DNA from: Eubacterium sp.
GTDB lineage: Bacteria; Bacillota; Clostridia; Lachnospirales; Lachnospiraceae
Length of the DNA: 64,000 nt
Assembly: GCA_017420535.1 (NCBI GenBank)
Contig: JAFOIV010000090.1
Location: forward strand, 1-64,000
Direction of reading: 5' to 3'
Made by a program: the position numbers and the translations under genes
Shown: piece by piece, positions 25,336 through 33,844 of the stretch
How the letters are laid out: every line of letters starts with the position of its first letter
How positions within the stretch are numbered: the first letter of the stretch is position 1
The notes under the pieces: generated by a model
Database searches by the model: none
What the model was told of the DNA's origin: nothing
What the model saw: the letters and a program-made list of their open reading frames with translations, nothing else

Positions 25336-26736
25336 TTATTCTTCAGTTGCTCCACGGAATTCAATTATAGGAGAACCTTTGCCGTTGATATAGTCTCCTG
25401 TAATAGTTACTCTTCCGATATTGTCATCTTTAGGTATCTGATACATGATATCTAACATGAATTTTTCTATTATAGATCTGAGAGCTCTGGCTCCGGTCTT
25501 TCTCTTTGCAGCTTCTTCTGCGATAACTTCGTAAGCTGAATCATCAAATAAAAGTTCAACTTCATCCATGCGAAGAAGTTTCTGATACTGCTTTATTATT
25601 GAATTCTGAGGCTCTTTTAAGATCCTGATATACATATCCTTATCTAAGGCGTCCAGAGAGAAGAGTACAGGAAGTCTTCCGATAAATTCAGGTATCATAC
25701 CAAATTCACGTAAATCTTCAGTAGTAACTTTAGAAAGGATATGTGGATCATTATCATATTCATCTTTAAGTGGTGCGCCGAATCCGATAGATGATTCATG
25801 AGTAAGACGCTGCTTTATGATACCTTCTAAGTCTGGGAATGCACCACCACAGATAAATAAAATACCTGAGGTATCCATCATGGTTGTTGGAGTCATGGCA
25901 TTTTTAGAACCAGAACCAATAGGTACTTCAACCTCACTTCCTTCTAATATCTTAAGAAGACCCTGCTGAACTGATTCGCCGCTTACGTCACGGGAACGCT
26001 GTTCCTGCTTCTTAGCCAGCTTATCGATCTCATCTATAAATACGATTCCTTTTTCAGCCTTTTCCACATCATTTCCTGCAGCTGAAAGAAGTTTTGATAA
26101 TACGCTTTCAACGTCATCACCGATGTAACCGGCTTCTGTAAGAGAAGTAGCGTCTGTTATGGCAAGAGGCACCTTAAGTAATTTAGCTATAGTCTTTACG
26201 ATATATGTCTTACCTGAACCTGTAGGTCCCACCATGAGCATGTTTGACTTCTCAATCTCTACTCCATCTTCAACCGCGCCTTTTTCCTTTTCAGAAAGGA
26301 CTCTCTTATAATGGTTATAAACTGCAACAGAGATAACTTTCTTTGCATATTCCTGGCCTACTACATGTTTGTCTAATTCGGCTTTTATCTTATGAGGAGC
26401 TGGAATATCCTTTAAAGTAAGTTCCTTCTCTTCTTTTCCTTCTTTCTCATCCTTCGGCTTTTTCTTTTTTACTTTATGCTTATCGGAAATGTCATTTGCC
26501 TGGAACATATTTCCAAAATCGAAATTTGAAAGGCTGTTAAGGTCGAACATCTTAAATGGATGATTCTGGAATGAATTGAGAGTCTTCTGAAGACAGTCAT
26601 TACATACATATAAGCCTTTTGAAAATTCAATCAAAGGTCCTGTTTCTGATTCAGGACGGCGACACATATAGCAATATTTTTCATATTCATCTTTGTCGTT
26701 GGATGAATCATTTATCTTATCATTTATATCAGACAT
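25336..26736 (-). CDS. second ClpX-like AAA+ unfoldase (paralogue)
   Basis: 466 residues. N-terminal Zn finger YCYMCRRPE and VCNDC, a charged linker with KVKKKKPKDEKEGKEEKE (residues ~95-115), then the AAA+ module: GPTGSGKT (~170-177), pore loop GYIG (canonical GYVG), Walker B IVFIDEID, sensor region and a ClpB-D2-type C-domain. The IGF loop (SSIGFGAP) used to dock on ClpP is kept. Canonical clpX with clpP and tig lies at 57.4 kb, so this is an extra copy. Own start with GGAGGA before ATG; it is transcribed away from a GDPD gene. Probably a ClpP-dependent unfoldase with different substrates. Confidence 0.9.
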   Translation of the reverse strand: MSDINDKINDSSNDKDEYEKYCYMCRRPESETGPLIEFSKGLYVCNDCLQKTLNSFQNHPFKMFDLNSLSNFDFGNMFQANDISDKHKVKKKKPKDEKEGKEEKELTLKDIPAPHKIKAELDKHVVGQEYAKKVISVAVYNHYKRVLSEKEKGAVEDGVEIEKSNMLMVGPTGSGKTYIVKTIAKLLKVPLAITDATSLTEAGYIGDDVESVLSKLLSAAGNDVEKAEKGIVFIDEIDKLAKKQEQRSRDVSGESVQQGLLKILEGSEVEVPIGSGSKNAMTPTTMMDTSGILFICGGAFPDLEGIIKQRLTHESSIGFGAPLKDEYDNDPHILSKVTTEDLREFGMIPEFIGRLPVLFSLDALDKDMYIRILKEPQNSIIKQYQKLLRMDEVELLFDDSAYEVIAEEAAKRKTGARALRSIIEKFMLDIMYQIPKDDNIGRVTITGDYINGKGSPIIEFRGATEE

Positions 26737-26822
26737 AAAATCCTCCGTATCAATCGGCTGGTGCCGACATTAAATCCCTAAGTTTTTTAAACCTAAGGTA
26801 AATTCTGTAAAAACACCTAGAT

Positions 26823-26852
26823 ATTATAACAGAAGCTTATACTTTTGTTCAA
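26823..26852 (-). promoter_or_regulatory. promoter of the ClpX paralogue
   Basis: On the - strand: TTGAAC (26852-26847), 18-base spacer, TATAAT (26828-26823). Confidence 0.55.
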
Positions 26853-26867
26853 TATGGTGGTTTGATT

Positions 26868-26896
26868 TTGACAGGATAAGTGTTAATCTTTATATA
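26868..26896 (+). promoter_or_regulatory. promoter of the second GDPD gene
   Basis: TTGACA, 17-base spacer, TATATA; divergent from the ClpX paralogue promoter. Confidence 0.6.
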
Positions 26897-26914
26897 ACTA
26901 GGAGGCATTGATTT

Positions 26915-27622
26915 ATGGTAGAGATTATTGCCCATAGAGGGGCAAGTGCGATAACTCAGTTTGAAAATTCCATAGAAGCATTTGAAGTTGCTATAAAACT
27001 TAATGCGGATATGGTGGAATTTGATGTAAGACAGACAAGAGATAATGAGCTGATAGTATTTCATGACAGCATTTTTAATGATGCGCCCATCGAGTATCAG
27101 ACTCTTAAAGAAATAGAGGATGCGGCAGAAACCATCGGTTTTCATATCCCTCTTTTTGAAGAAGTTATTTTGCTTTGTCATGGAAAAATAAGGATGGATA
27201 TTGAATTTAAGGAGACAGGATTTGAAAAGAAGGCTGTTGAAATACTTCAGAAGTATTGCAGTTATGAAGAATACAGCATCAAGTCTTTTTTTGATAAAGT
27301 TCCTTATAAAATAAAAAAACTGGACCCTAATATTACAACGGGGCTTTTGGTAGGAAGAAGACATTTAAAGATAAGAGATAAGGTCCTTGATTATTTTCCG
27401 GGAAGAAGACTTAAAAAATGTAAGGCAGATTTTATCTCGCCTCATTATTCATTTCTTACTCCGGGTTTCAGGATGAGAATGAAAAAAGAAGGTTATAAGA
27501 TCTACGCCTGGACTGTCAATGGTGAAAAGCTGATGAAGAAATTAGCCGGTAAAGTTGACGGTATCATAACAGACAGACCGGATCTTGGAGTTTATGTGAG
27601 AAATCGTTACAGCATTTTATAG
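26915..27622 (+). CDS. glycerophosphodiester phosphodiesterase (second)
   Basis: 235-residue cytoplasmic GDPD. HRGASAITQFENSIEAF, EFDVRQTRDNELIVFHDS and DIEFKE give the catalytic His pair and metal ligands. It is only distantly similar to the enzyme at 21.7 kb (different C-terminal half), so not a recent duplicate. AGGAGG lies 10 bases before ATG. A small membrane protein gene follows after 24 bases. Substrate within the diester class unknown. Confidence 0.9.
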   Translation: MVEIIAHRGASAITQFENSIEAFEVAIKLNADMVEFDVRQTRDNELIVFHDSIFNDAPIEYQTLKEIEDAAETIGFHIPLFEEVILLCHGKIRMDIEFKETGFEKKAVEILQKYCSYEEYSIKSFFDKVPYKIKKLDPNITTGLLVGRRHLKIRDKVLDYFPGRRLKKCKADFISPHYSFLTPGFRMRMKKEGYKIYAWTVNGEKLMKKLAGKVDGIITDRPDLGVYVRNRYSIL

Positions 27623-27646
27623 GTGAATTTCACGAAAGGGGTTATT

Positions 27647-28000
27647 ATGAAAAAACGTATAATATCTTATGTAAACTATATAGATAATATGCTGGAAGAG
27701 GATGAAGAAAGGGACTGGGACCTGGAGATTAAGAGGCATCTGGACCAGATTGCCTTCTTTAGCCATGAGAGACTGGTACATCTTCTGGTTTTTATGCTTG
27801 TAGCAATCTGCACAGTTTTATCAATTCTTGCATTTGTGATCTGCAATGAGATTATGCTGCTACCTCTTATAGTACTCCTGTTTGTACTGCTGGTTCCTTA
27901 TTGCATGCACTATTATCTGCTGGAAAATAGTGTCCAGAAAATGTATAGTCAATATGACAAAATGTACAATAAAAAGGGCAAATATTTTATAGTCCCATAA
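27647..28000 (+). CDS. small two-helix membrane protein
   Basis: 117 residues, function unknown. Start at 27647 with GAAAGGGG before it. The N-terminal 50 residues are acidic and soluble (DNMLEEDEERDWDLEIKRHL), then two membrane helices at about 55-75 and 80-100 and a short basic, Tyr-rich tail (SQYDKMYNKKGKYF). Likely in one transcript with the GDPD gene. I do not recognise the family. Confidence 0.65.
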   Translation: MKKRIISYVNYIDNMLEEDEERDWDLEIKRHLDQIAFFSHERLVHLLVFMLVAICTVLSILAFVICNEIMLLPLIVLLFVLLVPYCMHYYLLENSVQKMYSQYDKMYNKKGKYFIVP

Positions 28001-28002
28001 CC

Positions 28003-28032
28003 TTGACAGTAAACTTGAAAGTGATTTATAAT
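28003..28032 (+). promoter_or_regulatory. promoter of the polysaccharide deacetylase gene
   Basis: TTGACA, 18-base spacer, TATAAT. It implies an untranslated leader of about 110 nt. Confidence 0.65.
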
Positions 28033-28038
28033 TCATCC

Positions 28039-28106
28039 GCGCTCTGGTAACAGGGCGCATTTCTTAGTTATAGGGCATGTTGTGGTTGGGGATGCTTCGA
28101 CCACAA
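28039..28106 (+). promoter_or_regulatory. structured leader of the deacetylase gene
   Basis: Two hairpins: GCGCTCTG/CAGGGCGC (28039-28058) closed by GTAA, and TTGTGGT/ACCACAA (28080-28106) with a 13-base loop. No known riboswitch class recognised. Confidence 0.35.
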
Positions 28107-28150
28107 GATGGTGTGAAATAGAAAATTACTTGATTTAGGAGACAGGAAAA

Positions 28151-29131
28151 ATGGATGAAGATTACAATAGAAATAATGTAAATAAAATAAAAAAGATGAT
28201 AATTGCTGTTTTTTTTATCATGTTTTTAATTCCGACAGCACTTTGTATCATTCTTCTTTTTAAGATAAATAAACTTGAGTCAAAATTAGATGAGAAGTTA
28301 AAGGAAAATGATATTAAGATAGAAGAGCTTAAGAAGGATTCAAATAAAGCTTCTGCTTCAGATGCGAAGGCAGGTATCAAAGAAGAAGATATGAAGGCAA
28401 CGGATCATATCGAAAAGGATACAACAGCTAAAAATCTACTTACTGTTCATGACGTAACTCCAACAGATGCAGAGAAGACTTCAAAGGAAAGTAATGTAAA
28501 ATTAAACGGCAAGAAGGTTTATCTTACATTTGATGATGGCCCATCAGCTTATACTGATGAGATCCTGGATATATTAAAAGAGGAAGATGTGAAGGCAACA
28601 TTTTTCGTTGTGGTTAATGATGACAGCCGTAAGGATCAGTTAAGAAGGATCACAAATGAAGGGCATACTATAGCTATTCACTCGGCTTCTCATGATTATA
28701 AAAAGATTTATAAAGACATCAGAGCTTTTATGAATGATGTGGAAACTGCCGGCAGGTGGATCTATGATATTACAGGAGTAAAGACAAAGTATTATAGGTT
28801 CCCGGGAGGATCCAGCAATACTGTATCACAGGTTCCTATAAAGGACTGCATTGATTATCTAACTAAACAGGGTTATACTTACTATGACTGGAACGCGATG
28901 AATGATGATGCGGAAACTACGTATCATACGGCAGAGGAATTAAAAGATACAGCCTTGGGTTATGTTAGAAACAATGGAGGAGACTCGGTTGTTCTTATGC
29001 ATGACTTAGAAGGACATCATGAAACTGTAGAAGCTCTTAAGGGGCTTATTGAAACTCTGAAGAGTGAGGGATATACTATTCTTCCTATCACTGATGAGAC
29101 TACACCTGTACAACACGTTTCAGCGGACTAA
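28151..29131 (+). CDS. membrane-anchored polysaccharide deacetylase (NodB domain)
   Basis: 326 residues. Signal-anchor helix at about 15-35, a charged coiled linker (EEDMKATDHIEKD), then a CE4 deacetylase domain from ~117: YLTFDDGPSAYTDEI (catalytic Asp and metal Asp), IAIHSASHDY (metal His pair), YYRFPGGSSN and a C-terminal VLMHDL with catalytic His. Such enzymes N-deacetylate peptidoglycan GlcNAc, giving lysozyme resistance, or other wall polymers. Extracellular by topology. It has its own promoter and precedes the folate genes without obvious link. Confidence 0.9.
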   Translation: MDEDYNRNNVNKIKKMIIAVFFIMFLIPTALCIILLFKINKLESKLDEKLKENDIKIEELKKDSNKASASDAKAGIKEEDMKATDHIEKDTTAKNLLTVHDVTPTDAEKTSKESNVKLNGKKVYLTFDDGPSAYTDEILDILKEEDVKATFFVVVNDDSRKDQLRRITNEGHTIAIHSASHDYKKIYKDIRAFMNDVETAGRWIYDITGVKTKYYRFPGGSSNTVSQVPIKDCIDYLTKQGYTYYDWNAMNDDAETTYHTAEELKDTALGYVRNNGGDSVVLMHDLEGHHETVEALKGLIETLKSEGYTILPITDETTPVQHVSAD

Positions 29132-29152
29132 ATAATATCGTCCGGAGGAAAT

Positions 29153-30454
29153 ATGAATTACGGGGAAACATTAAAAATATTAGAAGAAAAAACTAAGAAT
29201 CTCGGCATCACACCGGGGCTTGATAATATCAGGGAACTTTTAAGGAGGTTAGGTGATCCTCAGGATAAAGTTCCCGCGATACATATCGCTGGCACCAATG
29301 GTAAAGGCAGTATCATGGCCTATGTGGAAGAGGTTCTTATTCTTTCTGGACTTAAAGTAGGCAGGTATATTTCACCTGCCATTTTTGATTATAGGGAAAG
29401 ATGGAAGATAAATAAAATAGAGGTTACTGAAGAGGATGTGGCAGAAACATTAACAGTGATCCTTAAGGCGATAGATGAAATGATAAAGGATGGATTTACT
29501 AGTCCTTCGGCATTTGAGATTGAGACTGCGGCAGCATTTTATATGTTTGAAAAAAACAACTGCGATGTCATGCTGATAGAGTGTGGTATGGGAGGAAGAC
29601 AGGATGCCACAAATGTAATGAAGAATAAGATCGTGGATGTTCTTGCTTCGGTAAGTTTCGATCATATGGAATATCTTGGAGATACCATTGAAAAGATCAC
29701 AACGGAGAAACTGGGAATCATAAATGATGGAGACACTCTTGTAACTTATCCTACAACAGAAGAGGTAAATAATGCGGTTTCACATTATATAATAGATCAT
29801 GATTTTCGCTGGAGAAAAACTGAATTAAATGCGCTGGATGTGATCAAATCCACTATAGATGGCAGTGAATTCTACTATAGAGGTACTAGATTTTCAATAT
29901 CTATGGCGGGAGAGTATCAGATCTATAATGCAATTTGTGCAGTTGAAGTTATACATACTTATAACAGATATGCAATTAAGAATGGAAAAGATGCGGTACA
30001 ATATGATATCATTCGAAAGGGACTCAGTCAGGCTTTCTGGCCGGGAAGATTCAGTCTGATAAACAGGGGACCTTATATAATAGCAGATGGAGCACATAAT
30101 CCGGATGCCTGGAAGGTTCTTAGTGAAAGTATCAGGAATTATTTTCCATCTAAGAAAGTGGTTTTTATCCTTGGAGTTTTTAAGGATAAGCAATATGCTG
30201 AGATGATAAATATCCTTTCACCATTGATGAAGTGCTGTTTTACAGTTACTCCTCCCGGACCAAGAGGACTTGGAGCTGAGTATCTTGCAGCTAAAGCGTG
30301 TTATGATGGCTGCAAGGCCGTTTCCTGTAAGACTATAAGGGAGGCGTTAGCTAAGGCTAAAGAGGCTGCAGGGAAGAATGGTGTTATAGTTGCAACTGGA
30401 TCCTTGTCTTATATAGGCAGGCTGATGGAGATCAACTATGGGATTGATAAGTAA
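29153..30454 (+). CDS. folC: folylpolyglutamate synthase / dihydrofolate synthase
   Basis: 433 residues of the Mur-ligase-like FolC family: adds Glu to dihydropteroate and/or extends folate polyglutamates using ATP. IAGTNGKGSIMAYVEEVL is the ATP-binding P-loop; VLASVSFDHMEYLGDTIEKITTEKLGII and GPYIIADGAHNPDAW are typical. GGAGG precedes ATG. It heads a folate run: HD-domain gene, folP, and the FolB-FolK fusion. It is 22 bases after the deacetylase stop, so read-through is possible. Confidence 0.95.
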   Translation: MNYGETLKILEEKTKNLGITPGLDNIRELLRRLGDPQDKVPAIHIAGTNGKGSIMAYVEEVLILSGLKVGRYISPAIFDYRERWKINKIEVTEEDVAETLTVILKAIDEMIKDGFTSPSAFEIETAAAFYMFEKNNCDVMLIECGMGGRQDATNVMKNKIVDVLASVSFDHMEYLGDTIEKITTEKLGIINDGDTLVTYPTTEEVNNAVSHYIIDHDFRWRKTELNALDVIKSTIDGSEFYYRGTRFSISMAGEYQIYNAICAVEVIHTYNRYAIKNGKDAVQYDIIRKGLSQAFWPGRFSLINRGPYIIADGAHNPDAWKVLSESIRNYFPSKKVVFILGVFKDKQYAEMINILSPLMKCCFTVTPPGPRGLGAEYLAAKACYDGCKAVSCKTIREALAKAKEAAGKNGVIVATGSLSYIGRLMEINYGIDK

Positions 30455-30492
30455 CAAAGAGATGAAAAAATAAGATGATGGGATGACAGAAG

Positions 30493-30978
30493 ATGGACAA
30501 GATAGATAATATCCTAAATGATAAGGAATATCAGAGCAGGATGAAAACAATCATTACTTCAGAGTATATGAGAAAGTTCTGCAGACATGGACTTGGACAT
30601 GCACTTTCTGTGGCACGTATTGCATATATCATAGCCTTAGAAGAGCATATAGAACTTGATAAAGAGATAATATATGGAGCAGCCCTCCTTCATGATATAG
30701 GAAGATATACTGATCTTGAGAAGGAAGAAAAAATGTCTCATCACCTGGCTGGAGCTATTACTGCAGAGCCAATACTTATAAGATGCGGTTATGCTAAGGA
30801 TGATGTAGATCTTATATGTGCTGCTATCAGTAAGCATAAGGAAAAGACAAAAGAAGTAAATACTCTTGCAGATATTTTATTCAGAGCTGATAAGCTTTCA
30901 CGTAACTGCTTTATGTGTGATGCTAAAGATGAATGTTACTGGGATGAGAGCTTAAAAAATAAATCCATATTCAGATAG
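30493..30978 (+). CDS. HD-domain phosphohydrolase in the folate cluster
   Basis: 161 residues. HD motif set: FCRHGLGHALSVARIAYII (first His), AALLHDIGR (HD), SHHLAGA and a final Asp in FRADKLSR. Such HD proteins hydrolyse phosphate esters, often of nucleotides. In many Firmicutes an HD gene stands among folate genes next to folE; here folE is absent and the HD gene lies between folC and folP. It could act on a pterin phosphate, which is inference from place only. Two CxxC-like Cys pairs near the C-terminus (CFMCDAKDEC) are unusual. Confidence 0.85.
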   Translation: MDKIDNILNDKEYQSRMKTIITSEYMRKFCRHGLGHALSVARIAYIIALEEHIELDKEIIYGAALLHDIGRYTDLEKEEKMSHHLAGAITAEPILIRCGYAKDDVDLICAAISKHKEKTKEVNTLADILFRADKLSRNCFMCDAKDECYWDESLKNKSIFR

Positions 30979-31001
30979 ACTAAAAAAGAAAGGCATAAGA
31001 A

Positions 31002-31859
31002 ATGAAGATAGGAAATAAGGAATTCGAACTCGAGAAGCTTAAGAAACCGGTTATCATGGGTATTTTAAATGTTACACCTGATTCATTTTCTGATGGTGGA
31101 AAATTTAATGATCTGGACAAAGCATTAAAGCATACGGAAGAAATGCTTAGCCAGGGGGCAGATATCATCGATATCGGTGGAGAATCCACTCGTCCGGGAG
31201 CAATAAAGGTAACTGCTGAAGAAGAGATAGAAAGAGTATGTCCTATCATTGAAAAGATAAAGGAAAGATTTGATACTGTCATTTCCCTTGATACATATAA
31301 GCCATCAACTGCAAAAGCAGGCATTGAAGCTGGCGCAGATGTGATAAATGATATTATGGGCTTAAGATATGACAGCGATACTGATGGATTCCTTCCTGCT
31401 GGTAAGGCGTCTTTGATGGCAAAGGTTGCTGCTGAGAAGAATGCGCCGGTTATCATTATGCATAACAGACCTGATATATTAGAAAATGTTACAGAAGAGG
31501 AATATTTAAAGGCTATTGAAGATGATCTTTCATTATCTATTGCTTTAGCAAAAGAGGCTGGTGTTAAGGATGAGAATATAATCCTCGATCCAGGTGTAGG
31601 CTTTTCAAAAACTGTAAAGCAGAATCTCATTTCCATAAGAGAAGTTGAGAGACTTGATAGATTTGGATATCCTATCCTTTTAGGAATTTCAAGAAAGTCT
31701 TATATTGGTAAGACTTTCAATCTTACTGAAGATGACAGACTGGAGGGAACAATCGCATCTAATATCTATGGATATATGCATGGATGCTCTATCTTAAGGG
31801 TGCACGATGTTAAAGAGAACAAGAGAGCTCTTGATATGATTTATAAGATTATGGAGTAG
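31002..31859 (+). CDS. folP: dihydropteroate synthase
   Basis: 285 residues. Joins 6-hydroxymethyl-dihydropterin pyrophosphate with p-aminobenzoate. MGILNVTPDSFSDGGKF, GADIIDIGGESTRPGA, ISLDTYKPSTAKA and LDPGVGFSKT are the family's substrate loops and TIM-barrel sites. AAAGGCATAAG precedes ATG. Only 4 bases separate it from the FolB-FolK fusion, the partner that makes its pterin substrate. Confidence 0.95.
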   Translation: MKIGNKEFELEKLKKPVIMGILNVTPDSFSDGGKFNDLDKALKHTEEMLSQGADIIDIGGESTRPGAIKVTAEEEIERVCPIIEKIKERFDTVISLDTYKPSTAKAGIEAGADVINDIMGLRYDSDTDGFLPAGKASLMAKVAAEKNAPVIIMHNRPDILENVTEEEYLKAIEDDLSLSIALAKEAGVKDENIILDPGVGFSKTVKQNLISIREVERLDRFGYPILLGISRKSYIGKTFNLTEDDRLEGTIASNIYGYMHGCSILRVHDVKENKRALDMIYKIME

Positions 31860-31863
31860 TATT

Positions 31864-33555
31864 ATGGATAAGATTAGAATTGATGACCTTAAGATATACG
31901 CTTATCACGGCGTTTTTGATGAAGAAAAAGAGAAGGGGCAGATCTTTAAAGTGTCTTGTGAGCTTCTTCTTGATCTTTATGAGGCGGAATCAGGGGATGA
32001 TCTTGATAAGACAGTAAGTTATGATGAAGTGGCTCATCTTATTTATGATACAGTAACAAAGGAAAAGTGCGATCTTATAGAAGCTGTTGCTGCAAATGTA
32101 GCAAATGAGATACTTGTTAATTTTAAAAAAGTAAATACTGTCACGGTTAAAGTAAGTAAGCCGGATGCCCCTATCCAGCTGGATTTTAAAAATGTATCTG
32201 TTTCTGTTACAAAGAAAAAACATAGAGTATATCTTGGCATAGGTTCTAATTTAGGTGATAGGGAAGCTAATTTGAATTTTGCCATTGAGCAATTAGGAAA
32301 AGATGATTTTATAAATGTAAAGAAAGTCTCTGGCTTTATAAATACAGAACCTTATGGGCCGGTAGAACAGCCGGATTTCCTCAATGGGGTTTTGGAAATA
32401 GAAACCATTTACAGTCCTGAAGAACTGCTTCATGTCATAAATGATATTGAAAAAGAAGCTAAAAGAGAGAGGCTTGTTCATTGGGGACCTAGAACCTTGG
32501 ATATAGATATTCTTATATTTGATGAGGAGATCATTAGAAGTAAAAATCTGATAATCCCTCATAGAGAAATGCATAAGAGGATGTTTGTATTAGAGCCGTT
32601 TAAAGAGATAGCTCCAGATCAGATCCATCCTGTTTATAGAAAAACTATTGAAGATCTCTATGATGAGCTGGTGAAGAATACGGAGAATCCAAAGGAAGAA
32701 CTGCCGTTTATCCTGCCGGAGATTGTGGATGATCTATGGATAAATGAAAAGAAGATAGTTTATGCCGGAGTTCCCGGGGCTTATGCAGAGGCAGCGGCCA
32801 TCAAATACTTCGGAGAAAAGGCTGACATCCATAATGTTAAATCCTTTGATAAGGTGGTAAGAGAGGTTTCAGAAGGAATCTCAGATTATGGTGTTATTCC
32901 TATTGAAAATAGCTCAGCCGGCTTTGTAAGCGGCAATTACGATATCATTAAAAATGGAAATGTACATATCGTAGATGAAGTAGTTATTGATATTGAACAT
33001 GCGCTTCTTGGAATTCCGGGAGCAACTATAGATGATATAAAGAAAGTCATTTCTCATGACCAGGGCCTTATGCAGTGTAAGGATTTTATTGAGGATTATG
33101 ATCTAAAGAAGGAAGCGGTAAGTAATACTGCAGTGGCTGCAAAGCGTGTAATGGAAATGCAGGACAAGACTCTTGGAGCTATAGCCAGTGAAAGAGCGGC
33201 AGAACTTTACGGACTTACTGTTCTTAAGAAAAAGGTGAATTTCTCAAGGGAAAATGCAACAAAGTTTGTTATCCTTACTCATAAGAATATAGCTCTTTCT
33301 AAATCCAACAGGATCAGTATCTGCTTTAATGCGGCCCATAGAGTTGGTGCCCTTTATAGGATCATGGGAATCTTTAACGAGAATATGATCAATATGACAA
33401 GTATTGAATCAAGACCATCTCTTCTTAGAAAATGGGAATATACTTTCTATGTAAGCTTTGAAGGGAAATTCTCAGATAAGAATGTTATAAAGACTCTAGA
33501 AGAGATATATGCAGATTGCGATGAACTTTGCTTCCTTGGAACATTTTCATCTTAA
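31864..33555 (+). CDS. trifunctional FolB-FolK-prephenate dehydratase fusion
   Basis: 563 residues with three enzymes in a row. Residues ~1-118: dihydroneopterin aldolase (LKIYAYHGVFDEEK, LIEAVAANVA, VKVSKPDAPI). ~123-280: pterin pyrophosphokinase (YLGIGSNLGDREANL, GPRTLDIDILIF, IPHREMHKRMFVLEP). ~298-475: prephenate dehydratase (YAGVPGAYAEAAAIKYF, YGVIPIENSSAGFV), then an ACT domain (VGALYRIMGIF, IESRPSLLRKWEYTFYV) for phenylalanine feedback. In the dehydratase, the usual TRF motif reads TKF (ENATKFVI): Thr kept, Arg to Lys. FolB-FolK fusions are known; the added PheA part is unusual. The frame is continuous with no internal ribosome site noted. Confidence 0.9.
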   Translation: MDKIRIDDLKIYAYHGVFDEEKEKGQIFKVSCELLLDLYEAESGDDLDKTVSYDEVAHLIYDTVTKEKCDLIEAVAANVANEILVNFKKVNTVTVKVSKPDAPIQLDFKNVSVSVTKKKHRVYLGIGSNLGDREANLNFAIEQLGKDDFINVKKVSGFINTEPYGPVEQPDFLNGVLEIETIYSPEELLHVINDIEKEAKRERLVHWGPRTLDIDILIFDEEIIRSKNLIIPHREMHKRMFVLEPFKEIAPDQIHPVYRKTIEDLYDELVKNTENPKEELPFILPEIVDDLWINEKKIVYAGVPGAYAEAAAIKYFGEKADIHNVKSFDKVVREVSEGISDYGVIPIENSSAGFVSGNYDIIKNGNVHIVDEVVIDIEHALLGIPGATIDDIKKVISHDQGLMQCKDFIEDYDLKKEAVSNTAVAAKRVMEMQDKTLGAIASERAAELYGLTVLKKKVNFSRENATKFVILTHKNIALSKSNRISICFNAAHRVGALYRIMGIFNENMINMTSIESRPSLLRKWEYTFYVSFEGKFSDKNVIKTLEEIYADCDELCFLGTFSS

Positions 33556-33643
33556 ATATTGCTTTGCAATGATAATGGTAAAGTTGAATATTGCTGTGTA
33601 TTTAACTTTACGTTATATATTTATGATATATAAGAAAATATGC

Positions 33644-33673
33644 TTGACAGGGGACCGTGTCTTGTGGTATCCT
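33644..33673 (+). promoter_or_regulatory. promoter of infC-rpmI-rplT
   Basis: TTGACA, 18-base spacer, TATCCT; leader of about 165 nt follows. Confidence 0.6.
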
Positions 33674-33699
33674 TGTCTGCGTGTAAAAAGAAAGAAGAG

Positions 33700-33831
33700 T
33701 ATCCACTCTCACCTTGAGAGCTCTAGATTTGCAGCTCCGGGTATGATAAAGATTGTATAAGGACCTTTAAACAGCGTCCTTTGTAACTTTTTATTGTAAG
33801 TGGATATCCTAGGGTTTCCACTTATTTTTTT
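33700..33831 (+). promoter_or_regulatory. infC leader with attenuator (L20-leader-like)
   Basis: AAGTGGA (33798-33804) and TCCACTT (33817-33823) with a following ATTTTTTT form a terminator right before the infC ribosome site. TATCCACT at 33700-33707 is a perfect complement of AGTGGATA (33799-33806), so an alternative antiterminator fold exists. AAGGAC/GTCCTT (33759-33781) forms a further stem. L20 control of this operon by premature termination is known in Bacillus. Confidence 0.65.
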
Positions 33832-33844
33832 GGAGGTAAGAACA

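Noticed and set aside
33800-33844. TTG at 33800 as infC start
   Set aside because: It lies inside the terminator stem and gives a tail unlike IF-3; GGAGGT points to ATA at 33845.
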